Shown here piece by piece: positions 1 to 5,527 of a stretch of 11,584 bases of DNA. Origin of the DNA: an uncultured Clostridia bacterium (lineage in GTDB: Bacteria > Bacillota > Clostridia > Oscillospirales > Oscillospiraceae). Position 1 is the stretch's first letter. Every line of letters starts with the position of its first letter. The stretch lies in contig CAMELY010000032.1 of NCBI GenBank assembly GCA_945926565.1, positions 1-11,584 on the forward strand, written 5' to 3'. The position numbers and the translations under genes were made by a program. The notes beneath the pieces were generated by a model. The model had not been told where the DNA came from. It made no database searches and saw only the letters and a program-made list of their open reading frames with translations.

Positions 1-34
1 AGAAAAAATTCCGGTCTGACCGCGGCCAGACCGG
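1..34 (-). terminator. Intrinsic terminator of nrdR
   Basis: A perfect 8-bp inverted repeat (CCGGTCTG at 11-18, CAGACCGG at 27-34) with an 8-nt loop. Read on the minus strand it is followed by AATTTTTTCT, a proper U-tract. It lies about 30 bp past the nrdR stop codon and fits a rho-independent terminator for that gene. Confidence 0.88.
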
Positions 35-63
35 ATGACATAGATTTCACTGGAAAGAAAAGG

Positions 64-519
64 TTAGCGCTCGGCCAGCAGCTTGTTCAGCTCCTCCATG
101 AAGGAGTCGATGTCCTTGAACTGCCGGTAGACCGAGGCAAAGCGGACATAGGAGACCTCATCCACCGCCTTCAGCTTGTCCATCACCAGCTCGCCGATGC
201 GAGTGGCGCTGATCTCCCGGTTCATGGAGTTCTGCAGCTCCTGCTCCACCTCGTCGGCGATGCGCATCATGGTCTCCATGGGCACCGGACGCTGGGCGCA
301 GGCGTGGATAATCCCCTTGAGCACCTTGTCCTTTTCAAAGCTCTGGCGGCTGCCGTCCTTTTTGATGACAATCAGGGGGAGGGTCTCCACCGTCTCATAA
401 GTAGTAAACCGCTTTCCGCAGGACAGGCACTCCCGCCGCCGTCGGATGCTCTCTCCGTCGTCTGCCGGCCGGGAGTCCACCACCTTGCTCTCCACCTGGC
501 CGCAATAGGGACATTTCAT
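64..519 (-). CDS. nrdR: Transcriptional repressor NrdR
   Basis: A 151-aa protein of the usual NrdR length. NrdR senses ATP/dATP and represses ribonucleotide reductase genes by binding NrdR boxes. An N-terminal zinc ribbon has Cys3-x2-Cys6 and Cys31-x2-Cys34 with the RRRREC segment typical of the family. An ATP-cone follows, roughly residues 48-138, beginning with VIKKDGSRQSFEKDK. The ATG is preceded by AGGAG nine bases upstream. The gene has its own sigma-A-like promoter and terminator, so it looks monocistronic. I see no ribonucleotide reductase gene and no NrdR box here, so its targets lie elsewhere. Identity is near certain from the zinc ribbon plus ATP-cone order. Confidence 0.97.
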   Translation of the reverse strand: MKCPYCGQVESKVVDSRPADDGESIRRRRECLSCGKRFTTYETVETLPLIVIKKDGSRQSFEKDKVLKGIIHACAQRPVPMETMMRIADEVEQELQNSMNREISATRIGELVMDKLKAVDEVSYVRFASVYRQFKDIDSFMEELNKLLAER

Positions 520-557
520 GGAACCACAGCTCCTCTCGTAACCATCTGATTGTGAAT

Positions 558-585
558 ATTATAACACATTTTTTCGTTTTGAAAA
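558..585 (-). promoter_or_regulatory. Sigma-A-type promoter of nrdR
   Basis: On the minus strand a perfect -10 TATAAT (558-563) is preceded, after 16 bp, by TTTTCA (580-585), a weak -35. The surroundings are strikingly AT-rich for this genome. The start would lie about 30 bp upstream of the nrdR ATG. The -10 is convincing; the exact -35 is less so. Confidence 0.65.
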
Positions 586-625
586 GAGTTTTCTTCCATT
601 TTGTTCCGGCCAATTGCCGAACTGT

Positions 626-651
626 GCCCCGGAAGCGACCGCCTCCGGGGC
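626..651 (-). terminator. Possible terminator hairpin after the coat-protein pair
   Basis: An 8-bp perfect inverted repeat (GCCCCGGA at 626-633, TCCGGGGC at 644-651) lies just past the stop codon of the CotF-like gene. No U-tract follows on the minus strand, so it may be a weak or factor-assisted terminator, or an mRNA 3'-end stabiliser. Confidence 0.4.
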
Positions 652-658
652 ATCGGGT

Positions 659-907
659 TCAGCCCATTTTGGAATACTTCTGGTAGGCCTGGTTGATCTG
701 GGCCCCGTCGGCGGGCTGGGTCTGGTACCAGCCCCGGCTCTGGGCGGCCTGGAACAGCTTCTCCTGGATGCTGTGATCCTGGTTCAGCAGGTCGAGAAAC
801 TGGCTGCGCAGCTGGGGGTTGGTGCACTCGCCGGCGAACTCGTTGTAGTTGGAGCTCATCTTCTTCTCCATCAGAATCAGATCGGTGATCCGCTCCTGGT
901 CGTTCAT
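659..907 (-). CDS. CotF-family spore coat protein
   Basis: An 82-aa protein resembling the Coat F domain (ferritin-like helical bundle) found in small clostridial spore coat proteins. It is almost wholly helical by eye. Family-like features are the start NDQERITDLILMEKKMSSNYNEFAGEC, given here as NDQERITDLI then LMEKKMSSNYNEFAGEC, and the segment LRSQFLDLLNQDHSIQEKLF. The C-terminus (QINQAYQKYSKMG) is the usual short tail. It has no signal peptide or membrane segment. A strong AAGGAGG lies 7 nt before the ATG. It sits 12 nt after another coat-like gene, so the two are an operon, probably expressed in sporulation. Its structural role in the spore is inferred from the family, not visible in the sequence. 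Confidence 0.85.
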   Translation of the reverse strand: MNDQERITDLILMEKKMSSNYNEFAGECTNPQLRSQFLDLLNQDHSIQEKLFQAAQSRGWYQTQPADGAQINQAYQKYSKMG

Positions 908-919
908 AGGGGTTCCTCC

Positions 920-1105
920 TTACTTCAGAAAGGTCAGCAGGGTGTTGAAGTTCTGCTGGTGCTGGCCCGCGTGCTGGTTGTAGCAGTCCCGCAGGGCGGT
1001 CTCCTGGGTCTCGGCGGCGGCGGCCTGGTACTTGCAGACGCAGACGTGCTCGAAGTCGAGCTGATCCTCCAGTGCGGACAGCTCCTTGCCGGTCAGATTG
1101 GCCAT
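920..1105 (-). CDS. Small coat-like (ferritin-like fold) spore protein
   Basis: A 61-aa protein starting MANLTGKELS. The frame is open further upstream, but only this ATG has a ribosome-binding site (AAGGAG about 10 nt before), and the upstream part would run through the promoter. The body (LEDQLDFEHVCVCKYQ, then QQNFNTLLTFLK) resembles the short CotF-like partners commonly paired with CotF proteins in clostridia. Three cysteines (CVCKYQ and DCYNQ) are notable in so short a protein and could allow disulfide cross-linking in a coat; that is inference. It is the first gene of the two-gene coat operon. The family call is moderately sure and the function is inferred. Confidence 0.75.
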   Translation of the reverse strand: MANLTGKELSALEDQLDFEHVCVCKYQAAAAETQETALRDCYNQHAGQHQQNFNTLLTFLK

Positions 1106-1137
1106 GGAATCTTCATCTCCTTTTGGAAAGCTGACCC

Positions 1138-1166
1138 TAGCATGCCCCCGCCGGACAGAATTATTC
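1138..1166 (-). promoter_or_regulatory. Sigma-G/sigma-F-like sporulation promoter for the coat pair
   Basis: On the minus strand GAATA (1162-1166) is followed after exactly 17 bp by CATGCTA (1138-1144). This fits the forespore consensus GHATR - 17/18 - CATnnTA. The predicted start lies about 25 bp upstream of the 61-aa gene. The -35 overlaps the stop codon of the upstream gene. Confidence 0.55.
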
Positions 1167-1712
1167 CTCCTGAAAAACGGGATAGCCCTGCTCCCCCAAC
1201 AGAAAGCTGACCTCTCCCCGGCCCACCCGGGCAAAGCAGAAGAGCGGAATCAACGGAAAGGGCTGTCCCACCTGCCAGGGCAGGGTCAGCCGCCAGGCAG
1301 AGCCCTCCCGCTGCCAGCGGCCCCGGGTCTCCCCTGAGAGCGCCCCGGCGATCACCGGATCCTTTGGCGTGATGGGCATCCGATCCTGGGGCTTTGGCGG
1401 CTCCGGCGGTCTCTGGTTTTGCGGGCTCTGGGGCGTTTGCTCTCCCGGGAGCACCTCCCCCCACACCGCCCCGGCCAGGCCCTGGCGCTCCAGGCTGGAG
1501 CGGGCCACCCGCCTTGTCAGCCGCCAGCGGCCGTTTTCCGGGGTCAGGGTGCCCAGCAGCAGGCTGGCCCCTCCCTCGCCCCGGAGCCAAACCTTGCGCA
1601 CTCCCGCCCCGCCGGGGCAGTCCGCCGCAAACACCGTGTGCAGCCCCTCCTCCCGGCGCAGCAGCACCCCCGCCTGTCCTCCGTTCTGATACAGCGGCAG
1701 CCGCTCTTCCAT
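1161..1712 (-). CDS. Hypothetical protein with proline-rich linker
   Basis: I do not assign a function. This is a 183-aa cytoplasmic-looking protein (no signal peptide or membrane segment), beginning MEERLPLYQNGGQAGVLLRR. An N-terminal part, about residues 1-88, looks beta-rich. A proline/glutamine-rich linker runs from about 91 to 117, with PEPPKPQ. A second compact part, about 118-183, contains PFPLIPLFCFARVG. I recall similar uncharacterised proteins starting with a KRLPLY-like motif in Oscillospiraceae, but that is memory only. GGGAG lies 10 nt before this ATG; another ATG two codons upstream (1718) would be only 4 nt from it, so the start could be 1718. The stop overlaps the sporulation promoter of the next gene. 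Confidence 0.7.
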   Translation of the reverse strand: MEERLPLYQNGGQAGVLLRREEGLHTVFAADCPGGAGVRKVWLRGEGGASLLLGTLTPENGRWRLTRRVARSSLERQGLAGAVWGEVLPGEQTPQSPQNQRPPEPPKPQDRMPITPKDPVIAGALSGETRGRWQREGSAWRLTLPWQVGQPFPLIPLFCFARVGRGEVSFLLGEQGYPVFQEE

Positions 1713-1844
1713 CCCCATCACGCTCCCTTGATGGAGGGTATGCGGGCAGGGCGGGGGAAAGAACCAGTTATGCATTCGTCTGGCGCGGGGCACTCCCTTC
1801 GTCTGCCCGGTGCAGCGCTTCAGGCTGGTGGGTTTCGGAACATG

Positions 1845-1890
1845 GCTCCCTCCCTGAGGGAGCTGTCGCCGCAAGGCGACTGAGGGAGCG
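1845..1890 (+). repeat. Intergenic double-hairpin repeat, unit A
   Basis: Two adjacent perfect hairpins: GCTCCCT/AGGGAGC (1845-1851, 1857-1863), then GTCGCC/GGCGAC with a GCAA loop (1865-1880). A tail TGAGGGAG can alternatively pair with the first arm. Its reverse complement resembles unit B at 1988-2041 and the two halves of the repeat at 5400-5523. The whole gene-free stretch 1719-2146 holds this unit, unit B, a 100-bp spacer and the gat terminator. Confidence 0.75.
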
Positions 1891-1987
1891 CCCCCGGCGC
1901 AGACTGATACCTTTCATCATGTCAGTCGATAACGAAACAATGTTCTCTTATCGGCCAACTCCGGCAATTAACGAAAGTCAGCGCGGT

Positions 1988-2041
1988 GCGCACTCCTTCC
2001 GTCACCGCCTACGGCGGTGCCACCTCCCTCAGAGAGGGAGG
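1988..2041 (-). repeat. Intergenic double-hairpin repeat, unit B
   Basis: Hairpin CACCGCC/GGCGGTG (2003-2009, 2013-2019) followed by CCTCCCTC/GAGGGAGG (2023-2030, 2034-2041). It is homologous to unit A in opposite orientation. It shares CCGTCAC...GTGCCACCT with 5409-5433 in the aspS-gatC gap. The pair A-B brackets about 100 bp (1891-1987) in which I see no ORF with a ribosome-binding site. Confidence 0.75.
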
Positions 2042-2107
2042 CTTGAGTGCTCAAAAGCCTTCGGTCATCTTCGTATTTTCGAATAACGCGCCCCCAAACG
2101 CGCAAAA

Positions 2108-2135
2108 CCCTCGCCATCCGCTTCGATGGCGAGGG
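2108..2135 (-). terminator. Terminator of the aspS-gatCAB operon
   Basis: A perfect 11-bp stem (CCCTCGCCATC at 2108-2118, GATGGCGAGGG at 2125-2135) with a 6-nt loop lies 12 bp past the gatB stop. On the minus strand TTTTGCGCGTTT follows, a short, broken U-tract. The stem is strong, so it probably terminates the operon. Confidence 0.75.
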
Positions 2136-2146
2136 TCTGCGTTTGA

Positions 2147-3580
2147 TTATCCGTTGAGCTGCTTTCTCAGCACCTCGTTGACCACCTTGGGGTCAGCCTT
2201 GCCCTTGAGGGCCCGCATACACTGGCCCACCAGGAAGCCGAAGACCTTCTGCTTGCCGCCCCGGTACTCCTCCACCTGGGAGGCGTTGGCGGCCAGGATG
2301 GAGGCCACGGTGGACTCCACCAGGCCGGTGTCGCTGATCTGCTCCAGGCCGTGCTCCTTGACGTAGGCCATCGGATCGGCGTTGTCGTCAAAGACGGCGG
2401 AGAACACCTTGGAGGCGGTGTTGCGGTTCAGCTTGCCCTCTGCCACCAGCTTGATAATGGCGGCCAGGGTCTCCGGAGCAAAGAGCATATCCTTGGGCTC
2501 CATGCTCTTCTCCTTCAGCGTCCGCAGCAGCTCGGCCATCATCCAGTTGGAGACCTCCTTGGGCGGCGCCCCCAGGGTCACCGTCTCCTCAAAGAAGTCG
2601 GCCAGGGCCTTGGTGCCGGTGAGCAGGCCGGCGTCGTACTCGGGCAGGCCGAAGTCTTTCATATACCGGGCCTTCTTCACCTCCGCCATCTCGGGCAGAC
2701 TTGCTTTCAGCTGGGCGAGATATTCCTCGCTCAGCTCCATGGGAGGAATGTCCGGCTCCGGGAAGTACCGGTAGTCCTGGGCGTTCTCCTTGGAGCGCAT
2801 GGAGAAGGAGGCGTCCTTGTTGTCGTCCCAGCGGCGGGTCTCCTGGACCACCTGCCGGTGATCCATCTCGATCAGCTCCTGCTGGCGGCGGGCCTCGTAG
2901 CGGATGGCCCGGGCGATGGCCTTGAAGGAGTTCAGGTTCTTCATCTCGGTGCGGGTGCCGAAGTCCACCGAGCCCATGGGCCGGACAGACAGGTTGACGT
3001 CGCACCGGAGGGAGCCCTCCTGCATCTTGCAGTCGGAGACCCCCAGATACTCCAGGGTGGAGCGGAGCTTTTCCAGATAGGCGATGACCTCGTCGGCGGA
3101 GCGGAAGTCCGGCTCGGTGACGATCTCGATCAGGGGCACGCCGCAGCGGTTGTAGTCCGCCCGGGTCTGGTCAATCCAGTTGTCGTGGACCAGCTTGCCC
3201 GCGTCCTCCTCCATGTGCAGCTCGTGGATGCGGATCACCTTCTCCTCGCTGCCCACGGTGATGGGCACCCGGCCGTTGCGGCCGATGGGAAGATAGAGCT
3301 GGGAGATCTGGTAGGCCTTGGGCAGGTCGGGGTAGAAATAGTTTTTCCGGTCAAACTTGCAGTACCGGGTGACCTCACAGTTCAGGGCCAGGCTGGCCTT
3401 GGTGGCGTATTCCAGCACCTTTTTGTTCATCACCGGCAGGGTGCCGGGCATACCGGTGCACACCGGGCAGCAGTGGGTGTTGGGCGCGCCGCCGAAGGCG
3501 GTGGTGCAGGAGCAGAAAATCTTGGTCTTGGTGGCCAGCTCCACATGGGTCTCCAGACCGATGACAACTTCCCAGTCCAT
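2147..3580 (-). CDS. gatB: Asp/Glu-tRNA amidotransferase subunit B (GatB)
   Basis: A 477-aa subunit of GatCAB, full family length. GatB binds the mischarged tRNA, activates its Asp or Glu side chain with ATP, and receives ammonia from GatA. The start MDWEVVIGLETHVEL is typical. A zinc-binding cysteine set is present (Cys23, Cys25, Cys38, Cys41 in FCSC...CPVC). The signature KFDRKNYFYPDLPKAYQISQ region and the EIVTEPD motif follow, and a YqeY-like tRNA-binding tail occupies about residues 330-477. The ATG overlaps the gatA stop by one base (TAATG), with a strong AGGAGGTGA inside the gatA 3' end, so the two are translationally coupled. It is the last gene of the operon. Operon context points to Asn-tRNA-Asn formation, with Gln-tRNA-Gln possible too. 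Confidence 0.97.
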   Translation of the reverse strand: MDWEVVIGLETHVELATKTKIFCSCTTAFGGAPNTHCCPVCTGMPGTLPVMNKKVLEYATKASLALNCEVTRYCKFDRKNYFYPDLPKAYQISQLYLPIGRNGRVPITVGSEEKVIRIHELHMEEDAGKLVHDNWIDQTRADYNRCGVPLIEIVTEPDFRSADEVIAYLEKLRSTLEYLGVSDCKMQEGSLRCDVNLSVRPMGSVDFGTRTEMKNLNSFKAIARAIRYEARRQQELIEMDHRQVVQETRRWDDNKDASFSMRSKENAQDYRYFPEPDIPPMELSEEYLAQLKASLPEMAEVKKARYMKDFGLPEYDAGLLTGTKALADFFEETVTLGAPPKEVSNWMMAELLRTLKEKSMEPKDMLFAPETLAAIIKLVAEGKLNRNTASKVFSAVFDDNADPMAYVKEHGLEQISDTGLVESTVASILAANASQVEEYRGGKQKVFGFLVGQCMRALKGKADPKVVNEVLRKQLNG

Positions 3581-5055
3581 TACCGGTCACCTCCTTTTAT
3601 GGTGGGTACAAGCTTGTGATAGTCCGTGTCCAGTTGGAACGCACGGGCAGCATTCAGTACCTTCTGCTCCCCCAGGGCGGGGCCGATGAGCTGGGCGCCC
3701 ACCGGCATCCCCTTGCTGTCCAGCCCGCAGGGGATGGAGATACCGGGAAGGCCCGCCAGGTTGACGGAGACGGTGTAAATATCAGAGAGATACATCTGCA
3801 GAGGGTTGGAGAGGCTCTCCCCCAGTCTGGGGGCGGTGGTGGGGGCCACCGGCATGAGCAGCAGGTCATACTTCTGGAAGGCGGCGTCGAAGGCCTGCTT
3901 GATGACCGCCTTCACCTGGAGGGCCTTCTTGTAGTAGGCGTCATAGTAGCCGGTGGAGAGGACGAAGGTACCCAGCAGAATGCGGCGCTTGACTTCCGCG
4001 CCGAAGCCCTCGGTGCGGGTCTTGTTGTACAGGTCGGTGAGATCCTCGTATCCCTCTGCCCGCCAGCCGTATTTCACGCCGTCAAACCGGGACAGGTTGC
4101 TGCTGGCCTCGGCGGCGGCAATAATATAATAGGTGGGGACGACGTACTCCATAATGGGGAGGCTGCACTGCTCCACCTGGGCGCCCCGGGCCTTGAGCAC
4201 CTGGGCGGCAGCCAGCACTTTTTCAGACACCTGGCTGTCCAGGCCGTCTCCGAAGCAGTCGGTGGGGATGCCGATCTTCATGCCGGTGAGATCGCCGGTG
4301 AGGCCCTCCAGCAGATGGCCGCAGGGCACGTCCAGGCTGGTGCCGTCCCGGGGATCCTTCCCCTGGATGGCGTCCAGCACGGCGGCGCAGTCCTCAGCGG
4401 TGCGGGCCAGAGGGCCGATCTGATCCAGAGAGGAAGCGTAGGCAATCAGGCCGTACCGAGAGACGGTGCCGTAGGTGGGCTTGATGCCGGTGACGCCGCA
4501 GTAGCTGGCGGGCTGACGGATGGAGCCGCCGGTGTCCGAGCCGATGGCGTACCAGCACTCCCGGGCCGCCACGGCCGCCGCCGCGCCGCCGGAGGAGCCG
4601 CCGGGCACCCGGCCCAGATCCCAGGGGTTCTTGGTGGGGCCGTAGAAGGAGGTCTCCGAGGTGGAGCCCATGGCGAACTCGTCCATGTTCAGCTTGCCCA
4701 GCACCACGCCGCCGGCGGCGTTGATCTTCTCGGTCAGCGTAGCGTCATAGGGGGGCTGGAAGTCCCCCAGAATTTTGGAGGCGCAGGAGGTCTTGACCCC
4801 CTTGGTGCAGATGTTGTCCTTGATGGCCAGAGGCACGCCGGCCAGGGGGCCGGTCAGCTCGCCTGCGGAGATCTTCTTCTGAATCTCCGCCGCCTGCTCC
4901 ATGGCCCGGTCGTTGAGGACGGTGATAAAGGCGTTGTTTTCGGCGTTTTTCGCCTGGATGGCCTCCAGGGCCGCCTGGGTGGCCTCGGGCACCGAGACCT
5001 CTCCCCGCTTGATCGCTCTGCCCAGCTCCAGGGCAGTCAAATCCAGTAAGCTCAT
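3580..5055 (-). CDS. gatA: Asp/Glu-tRNA amidotransferase subunit A (GatA)
   Basis: A 491-aa amidase-signature enzyme that hydrolyses glutamine and channels ammonia to GatB. The catalytic Ser-cisSer-Lys triad is intact: Lys79 in GVPLAIKDN, Ser154 in GGSSGGAAAAVAA and Ser178 in GSDTGGSIRQPAS. These are the positions I recall for the well-studied staphylococcal enzyme. The family motif KLNMDEFAMGSTSETS is present. GGAGG lies 7 nt before the ATG. Only 12 nt separate it from gatC, and it overlaps gatB by one base. There is no sign of damage. Confidence 0.97.
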   Translation of the reverse strand: MSLLDLTALELGRAIKRGEVSVPEATQAALEAIQAKNAENNAFITVLNDRAMEQAAEIQKKISAGELTGPLAGVPLAIKDNICTKGVKTSCASKILGDFQPPYDATLTEKINAAGGVVLGKLNMDEFAMGSTSETSFYGPTKNPWDLGRVPGGSSGGAAAAVAARECWYAIGSDTGGSIRQPASYCGVTGIKPTYGTVSRYGLIAYASSLDQIGPLARTAEDCAAVLDAIQGKDPRDGTSLDVPCGHLLEGLTGDLTGMKIGIPTDCFGDGLDSQVSEKVLAAAQVLKARGAQVEQCSLPIMEYVVPTYYIIAAAEASSNLSRFDGVKYGWRAEGYEDLTDLYNKTRTEGFGAEVKRRILLGTFVLSTGYYDAYYKKALQVKAVIKQAFDAAFQKYDLLLMPVAPTTAPRLGESLSNPLQMYLSDIYTVSVNLAGLPGISIPCGLDSKGMPVGAQLIGPALGEQKVLNAARAFQLDTDYHKLVPTIKGGDR

Positions 5056-5067
5056 CTTCCGTCCTCC

Positions 5068-5355
5068 TTACTCCACCGTCTTGGGCACCAGGTAGGCCTC
5101 GCCGTCCGGCACCGGGGCGTTTTGCAGCAGCGCCTCCCGGGGGAAGGAGGGCACCACCTCGTCCTCCCGCAGCACGTTCTTCACCGGGAAGGTGTGGCTC
5201 ATGGGCTCGATTTTGCTGGTGTCCAGCTGGTTGAGGATATCCATATAGCCGATGATCTGCTCCAGCTCGCCGGTCATCCGGGTCTTCTCCTCCTGGGGCA
5301 GCTTGAGCCGGGAAAGGATGGAGACGTAATCCACCATCTCTTCGGTAATTTTCAT
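5068..5355 (-). CDS. gatC: Asp/Glu-tRNA amidotransferase subunit C (GatC)
   Basis: A 95-aa protein, normal for GatC, the small clamp that wraps the GatA-GatB interface and stabilises the complex. It starts MKITEEMVDYVSILSRLKL, a typical opening, and continues with IIGYMDILNQLDTSKIEPMSH and a C-terminal VLREDEV motif. The frame stays open upstream, but that part runs through the palindromic repeat. This ATG has AAGGAG 8 nt ahead and is the right one. A 172-bp gap filled by a repeat separates it from aspS. I see no independent promoter there, so it is probably read from the T-box-controlled promoter. Confidence 0.95.
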   Translation of the reverse strand: MKITEEMVDYVSILSRLKLPQEEKTRMTGELEQIIGYMDILNQLDTSKIEPMSHTFPVKNVLREDEVVPSFPREALLQNAPVPDGEAYLVPKTVE

Positions 5356-5399
5356 ATTTGATACTCCTTTATTTGACACTTGATAAAACAACAAAAAAC

Positions 5400-5523
5400 G
5401 CCCCTCATCCGTCACGGCTTCGCCGTGCCACCTTCCCCCAAGGGGGGAAGGCTCAGAAAGTGCTCCCAAAGGCTTCCCCCTTTGGGGGAAGCTGGCAGCC
5501 CGAAGGGCTGACTGATGAGGGGC
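5400..5523 (-). repeat. Composite palindromic element between aspS and gatC
   Basis: Terminal 10-bp perfect inverted repeats (GCCCCTCATC at 5400-5409, GATGAGGGGC at 5514-5523) enclose four hairpins. They are CACGGC/GCCGTG (5413-5427), CCTTCCCCC/GGGGGGAAGG (5431-5451), GCTTCCCCC/GGGGGAAGC (5472-5492) and CAGCCC/GGGCTG (5496-5510). The outer arms extend, with one bulged base, into AAAACG/CGTTTT. On the minus strand GTTTTTTGTTGTTTT follows, so it could act as a partial terminator. It starts within 5 bp of the aspS stop. Its halves are inverted copies of each other and relatives of the units at 1845-2041. Confidence 0.85.
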
Positions 5524-5527
5524 CGTT

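Noticed and set aside
1845..2041. CRISPR array
   Set aside because: There are only two related units, in opposite orientation and with diverged stems. No regular spacers and no cas genes are seen.
1986..2366. Plus-strand frame across the repeat and the gatB 3' end
   Set aside because: It runs through hairpin repeats, a terminator and antisense gatB, with no ribosome-binding site.
2351..5049. Long plus-strand open frames opposite gatB and gatA
   Set aside because: They are GC-rich antisense shadows with Gly/Val/His-rich low-complexity translations; gatA and gatB are beyond doubt.
5356..5469. N-terminal extension of gatC through the palindrome
   Set aside because: The extension is encoded by the repeat, lacks a ribosome-binding site, and the 95-aa form has a good one plus normal family length.
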